A DNA stretch of 64,000 bases from Chaetoderma sp. LZ-2023a (GCA_034401795.1 CM067373.1:38985669-39049668); one strand, 5' to 3'. Counted from the first letter of the stretch, positions 30,604 through 41,959 are shown. The notes: generated by a model from the letters alone, not told the origin. Translations and numbers: made by a program.

Positions 30604-31260
30604 CTAGTCATATCCCCAGTGGAATAGGTGGGCATAGGTAGACCATGCGGTGGGCCAAAGAAATAGGTAGCAGTACTCAGGATACTGGCCCTCCCTGCAG
30701 GGGCATGCCTTGTAGGCTGACCACCATTTCTGGGAATTGCAAAACCTCAGTCCATGTGATCGACTATGCGCTACCGACTCTGGCATAGCCCGCCATGCCT
30801 CATAGGCTACTGTTGTGTCATGGACCTGCCAAGCTTCCATTATATATAGCATCTTAAAGCTGACCTGGGCCGTGATGATCTCGGCCATAGCACTCGTCGC
30901 TAGCCCTAGAACCGTGGCTTCCATTAGAGGGATGCGTTCGCCCATGATCTTGGCGGCAACAGTATAGGAGGCGCCACTGATGACGATCTTTGGAATTGAA
31001 CATGTTATTCCTAGAGAGTGGTCGACAACCATACTCGCCACTGTAGCGAGGACAGCGGCTCTAGCGGGAGGAATAACCTCATCAACACCCGTCATCTTCA
31101 CCACGGCCACATTCGTCACCATGTTACTGGCGACATGAATGGCCAGGGGCATAGCCTCTGTCAGTAGCTACTGGGTCTTGCTTTTGAGCAGGTTCTCCAC
31201 CTTCTGGAGATTCGCCTGGCTCCCCGGGAGTTGCTTTACAATCTGTACCGTTGACGTCAT
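30604..31260 (-). pseudogene. Polinton alanine/valine-rich membrane-like protein, one nonsense codon
   Basis: 218 codons from ATG 31260 (MTSTVQIVKQLPGSQANLQK) with a TAG at 31168-31170. The part downstream of the stop (from 31152) is a 182-codon open frame with hydrophobic stretches (ARAAVLATVASMVVDHSLGI, MEATVLGLATSAMAEIITA) and an aromatic, cysteine-containing C-terminus (CPCREGQYPEYCYLF). It could be a capsid-associated or membrane-active protein; no known domain recognised. It is preceded by a strong TTTAAA/GTATAC signal. Confidence 0.6.
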
Positions 31261-31378
31261 CGTTTAAGCTCTGAGTATACAATGCGTTTAAACGTATACG
31301 TTCTACCTCGAGAGCACTAAGCAGCTCTAACCAGTCTGCATCTGTCAGCTGCTTAGATTGGTACTCGGGAATATCCAT
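31124..31378 (-). CDS. small Polinton ORF, unknown
   Basis: Starts MDIPEYQSKQLTDADWLELL at 31378 (a second ATG is at 31390), helical for ~45 residues, then low-complexity PGEPGESPEGGEP. The 3' half overlaps the next gene in another frame and covers its promoter-like signal, so the natural end is doubtful. Confidence 0.45.
   Translation of the reverse strand: MDIPEYQSKQLTDADWLELLSALEVERIRLNALYTQSLNDDVNGTDCKATPGEPGESPEGGEPAQKQDPVATDRGYAPGHSCRQ
31275..31292 (-). promoter_or_regulatory. TTTAAA/GTATAC signal before the 31260 gene
   Basis: TTTAAA (31292-31287), six bases (CGCATT), GTATAC (31280-31275), then 14 bases to ATG 31260. Confidence 0.65.
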
Positions 31379-31382
31379 AACA

Positions 31383-31401
31383 GTATACATAGCAGCTTAA
31401 A
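31383..31401 (-). promoter_or_regulatory. TTTAAG/GTATAC signal before the 31378 gene
   Basis: TTTAAG (31401-31396), seven bases (CTGCTAT), GTATAC (31388-31383), ATG at 31378. It lies in the 14-26 bp gap between two divergent genes. Confidence 0.6.
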
Positions 31402-31404
31402 ACC

Positions 31405-31879
31405 ATGGACCTATGCCTCAGGTACTATGATGTCTTCCGCACCGAATTGAAGGGCTACAAGAAGAAGTCACCAGATGAGCTCGCCCAGCTCTCTAGCGCT
31501 GAGGTAACAGAGGAGCTGACAGCTGTAAAGCTCTACCTAGGATTTGGTAAGGGGCATATCTGTTTCGTTAAATACCTCATTATGGGCGGCAGTATCGTCG
31601 AGCAGCTCCTGCATCCTAAGGGATTCTACAAGGATCGGCAGTATCTGTCGGATGTGTTCCAGCAGTTGCAGGCATCCATGGCATCCCCTGAATGAGTTGA
31701 ATAAGGCTCTGCGCTACTACAAGCTTGAAAATGGCTGTACCACTGAACCATACAGTCCTTGGGTATGTATGCTGACAGCGTGTTTGGGTGCTGTCAGGCA
31801 GGCCAAGCTAGTTCAGGCAATCTCATTTGCCATGACCCCGCACCGGAAGATCTATTGCTCGAAGAGCTTGAACTACTAG
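31405..31879 (+). pseudogene. small Polinton gene, frameshifted
   Basis: MDLCLRYYDVFRTELKGYKK... is helical and charged (KKSPDELAQLSSAEVTEELT, MGGSIVEQLLHPKGFYKDRQ). It runs to a stop at 31695, then a second frame (ELNKALRYYKLENGCT...FAMTPHR) continues to 31879. It is divergent from the 31378 gene and ends against the convergent 31876-32259 gene. Function unknown. Confidence 0.5.
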
Positions 31880-32259
31880 TGGCGGAGAAGACGGGTGATG
31901 AGCACAGCAATAGCCAAACCTGACACCACTCGTAGGGCTATCATCCTGCTAGAACTGCCAGGCGGGGTGGTGGGTGTCAGCACGGGTCGCCGTTTGTCGT
32001 CCAGCACTCCTGCTGTTCCAGCGGTCGGAACGATGTTAGCACTGGCCCTCGTAGTAGACCATGGGGACCTAGGTGTCATGGGCATAGGGATGACATGCAC
32101 AGCTGCGTTGATGTCAGTGTTAAACCCAAGGTGCACACCTGGGAAATTCCCCTCAACTATCATGTTATTGTAGTCCCTGACCTTTAGATCCTCAACATTC
32201 ATGATCATATTGCTCGGAATAAGTCGTAGGTGTGGTGATATAGCAAAATCGAGCCTCAA
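31876..32259 (-). CDS. Polinton protein with C-terminal membrane helix
   Basis: 127 codons, intact. The first half is polar (IMNVEDLKVRDYNN), a proline-rich middle (MPMTPRSPWS, TPTTPPGSSS), then a probable membrane helix (IALRVVSGLAIAVLITRLL) at the C-terminus. Its ATG overlaps the stop of the capsid-like gene as ATGA, the tight coupling usual in viral gene blocks. Family not recognised. Confidence 0.6.
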   Translation of the reverse strand: MRLDFAISPHLRLIPSNMIMNVEDLKVRDYNNMIVEGNFPGVHLGFNTDINAAVHVIPMPMTPRSPWSTTRASANIVPTAGTAGVLDDKRRPVLTPTTPPGSSSRMIALRVVSGLAIAVLITRLLRH

Positions 32260-33224
32260 CGGGCCTTCTGTAAGGCTTGCTGGAACTTGGCAATGAGGCT
32301 ACTGGGATCTGCAACAATGATCATGTCCTCAACGAGACTGCTAAACATGGCCTGCACCTCTTTTCCGCTCACCCCATCTATGGAGTGGTGCAGCTTGGTC
32401 TGGGCTGTCAGGAGACAATACCATAAGGACTGGTTGATATGAACGAGCCCTGCTGGTGTGAGCCCTGAGGTTGTGTATGTGACAAAGTATTTCCACGCCT
32501 CTGGATGGTCCTGCCTGATTCCAGTGATATGCATATTCTGCACCCTCGCTCCGGGCTCTGAGTCTGGATTGAATGAGAATGTCGCTGTCTTCCAACGACC
32601 AATTATTTGGGGTGTTTGATAGGGGAAGCCTGAGTAGTCTCATCTTGGGTCGCCCTACATAATGCCTAGACCGCTGTTGTCTTCACCATGGAAACGATAG
32701 TCTGAGTGGGCGTTGAACTCTCGCTGGAGTCTACTGGCTGCTGAGAGGCTGTAGCTAGCGGTGCCAACCGGCTGCGGCTCAAAATCATTCATATCAGGCA
32801 GGCTTGCGCCCAGCTCGTGGAGGATTCATCTCACTGTGTAGTACACATGGAATCTGAGACACCTGGCAATGAGCACAGCTTCGGGGGTACCAGAATACAA
32901 GTGCAGCAAACCAGCGCCGATGCCGCATCCCGCTGTGGCACACCACACAGCAAAGTTCAGCTGTTGGTTCCACAACGAGAGATTCGGGCCTGCCATCCAC
33001 GTAAGAGCTTTCTTCGCATCCTTGATGGTGATTGCAAGGTTGGTCAGTGGTCGTGGATTGATGGAGCTGATGCAGGAATGCCCGTCGACTGTGATCGAAA
33101 TAGGTGTTAGGTCCGGTATGTCATCCAGGAGACCACGTGGTCCAGCTCTTGAGCGGGTCCAGAGTGTACCCAGGAGGGGCGGTTGGCTCTGGTCGATTGT
33201 CGTGAGGTTCATCGGGGATGCCAT
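32256..33224 (-). pseudogene. Polinton capsid-like gene, frameshifted
   Basis: ATG at 33224 follows a TTTAAG/CTATAG signal. The open segment to 32826 has ISITVDGHSCISSINPRPL, NFAVWCATAGCGIG and RFHVYYTVR, phrases I associate with Polinton/adintovirus hexon-like capsid proteins. It then breaks and continues in other frames (about 32640-32826) and as 32256-32543 (WKYFVTYTTSGLTPAGLVHI, a C-terminal helix). The total length of ~323 codons is shorter than a full double-jelly-roll major capsid protein, so the assignment to major or another capsid-related protein is open. Confidence 0.6.
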
Positions 33225-33243
33225 CTATAGTAGTCATCTTAAA
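33225..33243 (-). promoter_or_regulatory. TTTAAG/CTATAG signal before the capsid-like gene
   Basis: TTTAAG (33243-33238), seven bases (ATGACTA), CTATAG (33230-33225), immediately followed by ATG 33224. Confidence 0.62.
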
Positions 33244-33272
33244 GTCACTGTTCCAGCCGCAGACGCAACATA

Positions 33273-33891
33273 CTATTTGACACCGTAGAGAACTTCGTTG
33301 CGGCCCCGCCGCAGCATCTCGTTTTTTAACTCCTCCATGTCCACCCACCTGCTGGAGCCTTTGAGGTATAGCTGGCCAACTTTGGGTTTCTCTGTGCGGT
33401 ACAGGGTTTGGAGCTTCAATATATGGTGGTACTCATCATCACTGACCTGCCCATCCTCGAGAGTTTTGCTGACAGACTTGTCGATAGCCCATTGGCTGCT
33501 CTGTGCCAGTGTTACACACTTAGCATGTGTCTCTAGCTTCCTGGTGATCTGATGCTGTCCAACTGCCAAGCCGGTGGCCAGGACAGTACCAGAAAATGGT
33601 CACACCACCCTGTGGGATAGCGACGATAGCACCCACCCCTGTAGCAAGGGTGGCAATGGCAGCCACACCAGCACTGTCTCCAATCACACCTGCAGTTGTG
33701 GTTGTGCGTGCTAGACTGTTGTGGACTGTTTTAGATCGCCTGCGTGTTCTGCTGTACTTTTCTGTCTCATGAACAAGATTCTGTCTGATGATGTCAATCT
33801 GGTGGAGCCGCCACCCGTGTACTGTACCACCCTCCTCAGCTGCCAGAGCGGGATATAGTTCAGACTGCTTCCACCACTCCGATTTAGCCAT
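33273..33891 (-). pseudogene. Polinton protein with glycine/alanine hydrophobic core, frameshifted
   Basis: MAKSEWWKQSELYPAL at 33891, a basic stretch (KYSRTRRRSKTVHNSLAR), a hydrophobic glycine/alanine core (VIGDSAGVAAIATLATGVGA), one frameshift near 33590, then a second frame with TRKLETHAKCVTLAQS and SVSKTLEDGQVSDDEYHHIL to a TGA/TAG at 33273. The order (basic tail, paired hydrophobic segments, 'KHExxxxLAxxK...SDxEF'-style helix pair) is one I have seen in proteins of Polinton-like elements; the function is unknown. Confidence 0.6.
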
Positions 33892-33892
33892 G

Positions 33893-33910
33893 GTATACCT
33901 AGTTCTTAAA
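33893..33910 (-). promoter_or_regulatory. TTTAAG/GTATAC signal
   Basis: TTTAAG (33910-33905), six bases (AACTAG), GTATAC (33898-33893), C, ATG (33891). Confidence 0.68.
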
Positions 33911-34055
33911 CTTGTACCATCACCTGTAGGATCTGACTATGAGTCATTGTGGGATTCATCTTGGAGAGCCTGGCGAACCGAACCAGCTTATTCGTGTGGA
34001 GACATACCTCCCTCAAACACCCCTCATCCAGCATAATGTCAGGGGCCAGTTGCTT

Positions 34056-34445
34056 TCACAGCCATGACATCTGGAACTTCACCTTGTCACGCTGATAGTA
34101 AGCTCGCCGTTGGTAGGCTTTCTTGGATTTATACTCCACCCTCTCCTCTTCCAATTGCAAGACTTCTATAGACTCATCACACTCGTCATCCGAGAAAGCA
34201 TACAAGTTTGGCCCTATGATGCCTTCCTGCCGGATGAGGCTCTCCCATTCTTGGCCAGAGCTGTAGTCCCTTCGTCTCCTTGCCTCTTTGGCATTCTGTT
34301 CATACCAGCTCACCTGCTGCAGTCGCTCGCCCTCTTGTCGACAACGCATTTCCTGTACCGCTATATCTACCATCCCTGAGAAGGTGTGTGGCAGCTCCTT
34401 TTTCAACATCTCGGTGAAGGCTTGATAGGTCTGATATGATGTCAT
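34056..34445 (-). CDS. Polinton charged helical protein, unknown
   Basis: 129 codons, intact: MTSYQTYQAFTEMLKKELPH, a long charged helix (AVQEMRCRQEGERLQQVSWY), EQNAKEARRRRD, an acidic patch (SDDECDESIEVLQLEEERVE) and a basic end (KSKKAYQRRAYYQRDKVKF). It looks like a DNA- or capsid-binding scaffold. A degenerate TTTATG...CTACTT sequence sits upstream. No family recognised. Confidence 0.55.
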   Translation of the reverse strand: MTSYQTYQAFTEMLKKELPHTFSGMVDIAVQEMRCRQEGERLQQVSWYEQNAKEARRRRDYSSGQEWESLIRQEGIIGPNLYAFSDDECDESIEVLQLEEERVEYKSKKAYQRRAYYQRDKVKFQMSWL

Positions 34446-34531
34446 GATGGGGATAGGTCAATAAGTAGCAGCACCATAAACTCTAATTAGGCATCCGACA
34501 AACCATCCTTGTTGGCATATAGGTGGATCTG

Positions 34532-34816
34532 TCAAACAGGTGATTTATGTGGGTGAACATGTTGGGGCTGATCGCTTTCCACAGGTTGCTGGTGGCTCCT
34601 GGCAGATATACTATCACGCTCTAACCCAACTTCAGTCAGTGAGCTGTGGTAGGTACTCTCGGGTGGCGGATGTAACACATCGGCATGTACGTACGTGGTG
34701 GAATGCTGAGCTACCTTGAAGAGAACCCATTCTATGCGATACTGAACTAGTCTACCAACTAGAGATGGTCTGATGACATTGTCCCCATTTTGGAGTAGCA
34801 ATCGGACAATCGGCAT
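34532..34816 (-). CDS. small Polinton protein, unknown
   Basis: 94 codons, intact: MPIVRLLLQNGDNVIRPSLV, VQYRIEWVLFKVAQ, then a polar, histidine-rich end. It is preceded by a strong TTTAAA/GTATAG signal shared with the divergent gene at 34855. Confidence 0.55.
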   Translation of the reverse strand: MPIVRLLLQNGDNVIRPSLVGRLVQYRIEWVLFKVAQHSTTYVHADVLHPPPESTYHSSLTEVGLERDSISARSHQQPVESDQPQHVHPHKSPV

Positions 34817-34818
34817 GG

Positions 34819-34846
34819 CTATACATCCCGTTTAAACCCCTATATA
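34819..34846. promoter_or_regulatory. bidirectional TTTAAA signal between divergent Polinton genes
   Basis: The palindrome TTTAAA (34831-34836) serves both sides. Minus strand: TTTAAA, six bases (CGGGAT), GTATAG (34824-34819), ATG 34816. Plus strand: TTTAAA, CCCC, TATATAGATATA, ATG 34855. Confidence 0.62.
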
Positions 34847-35587
34847 GATATACAATGGAGCCTATAGTTGCTCACTAGACAGGTCTGGCCGATCTCGTGG
34901 ACGTGTACGATGTTGATGCTGCCAAGGTTAAGAAAAGTGATGGCAAGTCGTTTGTCCTCCAATATGGAGCAGAATCCAAGACATTCTCCCTCCATCCTGT
35001 CGGTGGAGATGGTGTAGAGGATGTCTTGAAGGAACGTCTGGGTCGAGAGAGGGATGGGGACAAAATAGTGTTCCGTTATGACTTCCCGTAGAAGAAGCTC
35101 ATCCTCAACCCCCTGATAGAACAGTCACTAGACAAGGTTAAGGATGTTAACACCTTGGATGCTGACCTCAGCTTTCATGTCTTAGAGCCGACTGTGAAGC
35201 ATGCCCCACTGATGTCAAATGATGGTGTGGTGTTGACCCTGGCAAAACAGCTGCAGGTAGTCTTCGAAAAGAATGTGGTGTGGTATCGCGTTGAACCTGA
35301 TAGTAACTGCCGAATGTGGGTGCCACTATATAGACCTCCAGCGGTTATTGACCTGGAGGTCAACCCACTCTCCACCACTGTGAAGAAGGATGGCATGGTC
35401 CGAAAGCAATATAACCGGGGGACATCTTTCCTGACCTATATAGGACAGGGCACAACCCTAGTTGCAGTTGGTCCTAGGATTGGGGTCACTGGAGGAAAGC
35501 TCTTGCTGCATCGCCCCATGAGGAAGCCATCAATATTCAGGATGCTATCCTGCGGATTAAATTTCTTTTTTCACGAGAGAGTTGATT

Positions 35588-35764
35588 CTTACCTCCCTAA
35601 TACTCTTTGATATTGCCAAATATCGACTTTCACTCAATAAACACTCAGATTTAAAAAAAGTAAGGTGCCCCTACTGGGCAGGTAGTCAGATGTCAGTCTG
35701 GCGGATGCCAGCCCCAACCTCGTGCATGCACAGACTAGTACTTCCTCTGACTAAATTTATTGGC
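35588..35764. repeat. DIRS C left inverted terminal repeat
   Basis: Inverted match of 42110-42263; the GCGCATGCGC palindrome is eroded to GTGCATGCAC here. Confidence 0.85.
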
Positions 35765-35834
35765 TGACACTATGAAACTTTAAGAAAGCCTGAAGACCGA
35801 GTCTCTGTGGGGCAGAGAGGTCGGGTCCGTATTA

Positions 35835-35934
35835 GCGAGGTAAGTATCAACTCTCTCGTGAAAAAAGAAAACCGTGATTTCATTTATTTCACTTCAAAAG
35901 TATACTTACCTCCCTAATACGCTTTGATATTGCC
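35835..35934. repeat. DIRS C internal complementary region
   Basis: Circle-junction arrangement as in A and B. The central palindrome (35858-35892) has the centre CGT instead of CTA and one arm mismatch. Confidence 0.85.
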
Positions 35935-36489
35935 AGAATTCGTCAGAGAATTCGGCGGGAGGGAGGCGAGGTCAAAAGACCAGCTCTTCCCTATGCGCTT
36001 TTCTGCGTTTAAGGCACTTAAACTTCTGAAATTGTGTGAAAACACAACCAGGGATAGATTTGAACATCGGCTAACACAACCGATGGCTGGGAGATGACCA
36101 TAAGTCATATGCGCTCCACCCCCCCCCCCCCCCCCCCACCCCTCCTCTTGGGAGGAAGACTGAATGACCTCAATGTACCATACGCTCTCTACGTACAAGT
36201 GCCATGTACTATAGGACATTAAACGAAAAGGCTTCATTTTCGTATACTCTCAATAATGAACCACATAAAACACGTACCATTACCATATTAATAATGAAGG
36301 GTCATGTGAAAATACAATTAACAATGAACAACACATAAACAAGACTGACCTTGTGGAAGTTGGCTGCTGTCATCATCTCCCCATAGGTGAAGACTGATGC
36401 AGTCCAAATAAGTGGTTGTTTCCATTGATTAATTGTGAAAATATATAAAAAATGAGGATACCTCATCAAAATATGTACACCTAGATTAG

Positions 36490-37520
36490 CTTTTCAAAAT
36501 CGATAAGGCAAGAGGATTCGAGGTGTCACGCATATAATGGTCGGTAAAATTGACTCACAGTGCCACTGATATAATGTCATTCACAGGGACACCATTAAAC
36601 AGGGCAGTGGAAGCCACTACGGCCCGGATACTGTGAGCCTTGGCCATGTCAACCTGTTTACCTGTGGCGGATTTATGACAAAATTGAATACACTCTACAA
36701 TCCACCTGGAAATGGTGTCCTTTGACGCTCTGCCGTGGGGTTCAATATACGACAATCATAATGCTGTTGGGGGCCATCCGCCATTCCTGAGTACCTTGTT
36801 TGTACCGGTTTAATGCTCGGACCGGACACCATGCTTTTGAACTAGGATCATATCTAGTCAAAACTGGCGAAAATATGGGTTGACCTGGATATTTCAGACT
36901 GATTTTTAGCCATGAAATTTATCCTAGGTAGAAGCTTAAGGCCTTCCCCTGTAACCACAAAATGGTCTGCCTCGGCTGATAAGACATGAATTTTACTTCT
37001 ACGCCTAGCCGAGGCTACAGCAATTAAAAAACAGTTTTAAATGTCAACATTTTCATAGAAATGGAACTAAGTGGTTCAAAAGGCTTATCACCTAGTACTT
37101 GAAGCACTAGAAATAAACTCCAAGACGGAATCACTGGGGGATTCCTTGGTCTTAGATTGCCCATGCCTTTAATTAAAGTATTTAATGTACTTACTTCATC
37201 ACTTCCCCTATTAGCCAAGCAAGGGATAACTGTCATTAAAGCTGACTTATAGCCAGCAATAGAGTTAGGCTTGAGGCTATAGGCATCATACAGGTGACAG
37301 AGGAAATCGGCTACTACCTGAATAGATGAATCCATTGGATTAATACATCTTTTGGAGCAGCATTCGGCAAATCTGTTGATTTTATAATTATATGCTCTGG
37401 AGGTTGACCCCCTTCTGGCTTGTGCCATGAACATGGCTGCTTGCTCAGAAAAGCCCTCCTTAATTCTAGATTCCTTGACAACATCCATGCAGTCAATCAG
37501 AACATTGACAGATTGTTGTG
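36490..37520 (-). pseudogene. DIRS C tyrosine recombinase, broken
   Basis: Homologous over its full length to copy E's YR. The HxxR box survives as AHSIRA (in 36555-36755). A short deletion near 36568 removes residues just before WHCESS and shifts the frame. Another frame break occurs near 37035 (ending LTFKTVF) and in the region 36760-37020. The N-terminal part (FSEQAAMFMAQARRGSTSRA) is intact. Confidence 0.82.
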
Positions 37521-39190
37521 AAGGGCCTTGCCCTGGAAGATAATATTGTCCATCAGAGGCAGAGGAACCGGATTGCAGACCAGAAGGTCCAGCAGATCCG
37601 TATACCATGATCGGCCAATTTGGGGAGATCAGAAGCACTTGGCCCTCCTGTCTGATTTTCTGAAGAATTTTTTGAATCAGGATTGCTGGAGGGAATGCGT
37701 ATGCATACATTCCCATCCAGCTGATAGTTAACGCATCTGTTGCAATGGTGCTCGGATCTGGAATTGGAGAAACGTACGTTGTCATCTTGTCATTCTTCTT
37801 CGTTGCGAATAAATCTATGTTGGGTTTCCCCAATGGTTGAACAGACGATCCGCCACACATTGATTTAGCTGCCATTCCATAAGTAAAACACTCATCCTTC
37901 GGCTCAATGAGTCTGCTATCAGATTTAACCTTCCCGGAATATGAACTGCTTTCAAGGTAATCCTGTGATTCAGGCACCAGCAAAGTAGTTTCCATGTCAT
38001 CATACAGAAACTGGGCGACTTCAATCCACCCTGGCGGTTTATGTAAGTCACTACTGTTGAGTTGTCTGATCGAACTAGAACACTCTTGCCCTGAACTTTC
38101 TCTAAGAAATGTTCCAGGCCCAGGACTACTGCTCGTAATTCCAGTAGATTTATATGTTCTTGTGACTGATCCAGATTCCAAAGCCCTGATATTGTGGATT
38201 CTTCCAGGCAAGCTCCCCAACCCTCCATCGATGCATCTGTATACATTGTTAACTGAGGTTGAGGAGGGGTTAGCATCACCTCCACCAGGAGATTCTCTGT
38301 CTTCAACCACCATTGCAGGTGGTGAATTAGAGGCTCCAGCACTGACATATTTGAGTCAGGTGAACCTGTACTCTGGGTCCATTGAGTCATGAGAAATAAC
38401 TGGATCGGCCGCTTGCGCAAGGCTGCCTGAGGGATGACTGGTTCCAGAGAAACCATCAACCCCAGCATTCTCAGGTAAACCCGTGCCAGGACATGACGAC
38501 TGTTGAACACTGACTGTATTAATGAGATGAGTACCTGTACCCTCTGCTGAGTAGGATAAACATATCCTATCTCCAGATCGAAGAACATTCCAAGGTAAAC
38601 AAACTTCTGGGATGGAGTCAGCTCTGATTTTTGAAAATTGATTATCCAGCCCAAGTCTGTGAGAGTTTTAAAACTATCTCCAGATTTGCTGATAAACTTT
38701 TCTGATTGTGTGCTTTTAACAGCCAGTCGTATATGTACAGTCGTCTATGTACGTGTGGACTGCTATGCTTCTCCTGCGGAGGTATGCTGTTATCGCAAGA
38801 ACCACTCTGGTGAAGACCTGAGGAGCCGTAGAAGTTCTGAAGGGTTTTCCCTGAATTCCCACTGTCTGCCCTGGAATGCGAACCTCACGAACCGACGAAA
38901 ACTCCTCGCTATTGGAATGTGGAAAAAAGCATCCTTCAAATCTATTGAAGCCGTCCACATTCCCTTCTCCAACCCTGCCAATACTGATTTCACTGTCTCC
39001 ATTTTGAAACTGGGTGTGTCTATGAACTTGTTCAATGGCTTGAGGTTGAGAGTTGGTCTCCACCCTCCAGTGCTCTTCGTTACCAGGAACACGGTTGAAT
39101 AGAAGACAGGGCACTTTTGTGCCGGTTGAATTGCTCCTTTTAGTATGAGGGAATTTATTTACTCCTCTATATACAACCGTTGATATGGAT
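37500..39190 (-). pseudogene. DIRS C reverse transcriptase/RNase H/methyltransferase-like, broken
   Basis: RNase H and the end of RT are in 37815-38654 (YTDASMEGWG, LLELRAV, RSDNSTVV, LIADSLSR). The RT core is in 38790-39092 (DLKDAFFHIPI), and the YxDD region (TYIDD) is near 38745 after a ~13-bp local duplication (GTATATGTACAGTCGTCTATGTACGTG). The methyltransferase-like part is in the next frame (37590-37860). Several frameshifts make it inactive. Confidence 0.82.
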
Positions 39191-39597
39191 CTCTTGGAAT
39201 TTGAGTCCAGACTGGCACCAGAGACAGTCGTGATGGTGGGCCTGATATCCAGTCGGGATAATATCCGACTGAAAGCCATCGCAAGATTAAACGGTCCTGA
39301 GTCACCGTCCCCACTCTTGCATGTGGTTAGCCAATCGGCCTCCTACTGGTCCACCTAGGGAGAGGTGGACATAAGAAGCACAAGAATGGCACTGTCTCTT
39401 GGTGCAGATGCACTGGAGTGGCTCTTATTATGGTAATCGATCCTTCAGGTACGATTACCATGACCAGATCCTCGCGCGCCATGGCCCACACCGCGCACAC
39501 CTCGGTGTGCGGGTGGCTGCCTGCGCCCCCCCCCCCCCGCTGCTGGCTGAAGCGCACGTAGCCATGGCCGGCGCTGCACTGGTGGCTGGCCTCTGAA

Positions 39598-41168
39598 CTA
39601 TCCACCACCACCTCGAGCCTGCAGGGGATGATATGCAGGGGGTGATGCGCGAACGCGCTCAATGTGGAGCACTTCAAATTGCTCGCGCAACGCCCTCTGG
39701 TTATTGACCCGGGTAACCATCTCTTGGAGGTGCTTACATCCCTCACCTCCAAAGAGACCAGGACCTGTCATAGGCGTATGCAGTAGGCTATTGTACAGGT
39801 CCTGGGATGGGCACAAGTTGTCAAGAGCAAATGTGCGCCTCGCCCGGACACTCCTGGTCACCGACTGCGTTAAACAGTCCAGAGCCAAGTTAATTCCATC
39901 TTCGATGGCTCTCTGGACAGTCACCAGACTAGGCTGGCACGATGTGGATGCTGTTACTATCCCCTGTAACAGCTGGGAGATGTCGGCTTACCTGCCAACC
40001 CCGGGTGCTGGTCCCGTTAGCTGGCCGACTGATCGACAGCGAGACCGGGCCTGACGTTTATTAGCCACTGACAAGCGTCAGACCAGTCTTCCTCTGTGGC
40101 TACCTGTGAATGTTCTACAAGACGAGGGCCTTCGTAATCCTCCTGAGCAATCGCAGGCGTGTGTGTGCCTGGAGGAACTGATACGCCTGGCCAGCCAGAG
40201 AAAGCATGCAGGCCTGAAAGAACAGGCATGCTAAACTGACTGGCTTGACCTGGAGAAGGCGCTGTGGTATTGCGTGGGGAAAAGTTTGCCACACCACGGC
40301 CCTGGCCAGCACCAACTACACCATCGGCAAGCTGAGGTATGCGTTAATACTGGCCATCAGATCCAGTCCGGGCTACCCTCTGTGCCGTGAACGCTACTCC
40401 TGTGTGAGTAGTTCCATGGACAATGTCGCCCGTATTCCCTGCGAGGGATGCACGAATGTCAATGTCCATGACCACGGCGTCAGAAGGAGAACCCAGCAGA
40501 TAACCCTCTTCTTCCTGGCCAGAAAGATTAGACTCCAGGTCAGCGAAGAATGCTAACCCGGACTGGCCAGGAAAGGTACCATAGGAGGAAGTGGTACCTA
40601 CAGGGTGCGGATATTCCTGGCCTGATAAGCAGGCACCAGGCTCCAGCGACACCTGTCCACGAACAACCGGCGTGGCAAGCCTGCTACCAGTGTTCTCATA
40701 GTGGATTTCGCCCTCTAGTAGGGCCACCTCTGAATCACGGACGAAAACTGGTAGGTCCCTAGGTAGCACCGATTCAGAGGCAGGGATTATTTGCTCCGAA
40801 GCAGACGAAGAGGACAACAAAGTATTTGCAGGAAGCATGCCACAAATCAACTCTGGGACAAAATCCTTAATTGTCCTCTTCATCTCTCCCATCATCTCAA
40901 TGCGGAAGGCCTCCATATCCATAGTGGATGAGGCCTTCCTCTTACCCTTCTTACCAGAACCCTCCTTCTTCAACTTCCTCTCCTCCTCTAGAACCTTCTC
41001 TTTGGTCTGTAAAGATAGAAACTCAGACATTAGCTCTCCACCCCCCCCCCCACCACACTTTTTACAGATCTCGCAATTAAGCAATGGCCCACATGGGCTG
41101 CGCTGGAAACATAAGTGGGGGGCGAATCTATCCTCTAAATACCTTCCACAAGAAGGACAACCAGGTTT
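39598..41168 (-). pseudogene. DIRS C gag, second exon, degenerate
   Basis: After the acceptor at 41169-41171 it reads KPGCPSCGRYLEDRFAPHLC with the cysteine cluster, then the lysine-rich region and ETMDMEAFRIEMMGEMKRTI-like helix to about 40344. The middle (40017-40292) and the conserved core (39598-39924) are in other frames, with a large deletion around 39980 that removes the AEHVVDMF...SNALRSAN region seen in copies B and D. Confidence 0.8.
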
Positions 41169-41959
41169 CTGAAACAAGCCAGAAGACGAAGACAATGAGT
41201 ATTTTAGTTAATTGAATTAGTAACTCACAACCAAAATAAAAAAGGAGGGTGGGGCCATAAAGACCCCAGCTAATAATCGACCAGCGTTGGACAAAACTTG
41301 ATAAATGTTAGTAAAGTGCAAGGCTGATTATGATGTCATAACTTCAAAAATAAGAAGTTAAATCAATCCGAAACAAACATCCAGGTGTAAGGACAAATTG
41401 TATTCATATCCAGAACATCCTAACTGGAAAGGATAGTATATACAGACTATACAAACATCAGATAAACAATGATAAAATGGCAGCAGATTTCATAAATATT
41501 TTCAAATATAATTGAAGTGCCTCATATCATAACTAGAATACCTGAGTCTTTAGCATAGACAAACCATCTGATCTGATGAACTGGAAGGTCCACCAACACT
41601 ATGACCTCTTAACTCTCTCAACCTATAAAGGGAAGGAAGTGGACCAAGAGGGCAAAGTGAGAAGGCCTTCTTCCGAGGTCTCCTACTCACTGGGCATAGA
41701 TTTTGGTTAGATAACCTAACAATGTTAGTAGGAAATGGAACCTTGGTGGAGAGAAAAACAAACCCTCTGACGATGTGCTGTCCTGTTCAATCATATATAG
41801 ATACCTGTGGACATAAACACAAAGAGGGATTAGTATTTCATAGCGCCATTTTGAAATAAACCCGTTTTCTAGGCGCTGATCACGTCTAATCGCGAGTCCC
41901 GGAAACACATTACATCGAAACTAAAACGCTAAATTAGACAAACATTTAATAGAAATCAC
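41169..41959 (-). other. DIRS C gag intron (predicted)
   Basis: 791 nt, donor CAG|GTGATTTC at 41960/41959, acceptor GGCTTGTTTCAG|AAACC at 41169/41168. The phase is preserved between exons even in this old copy. Confidence 0.7.
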
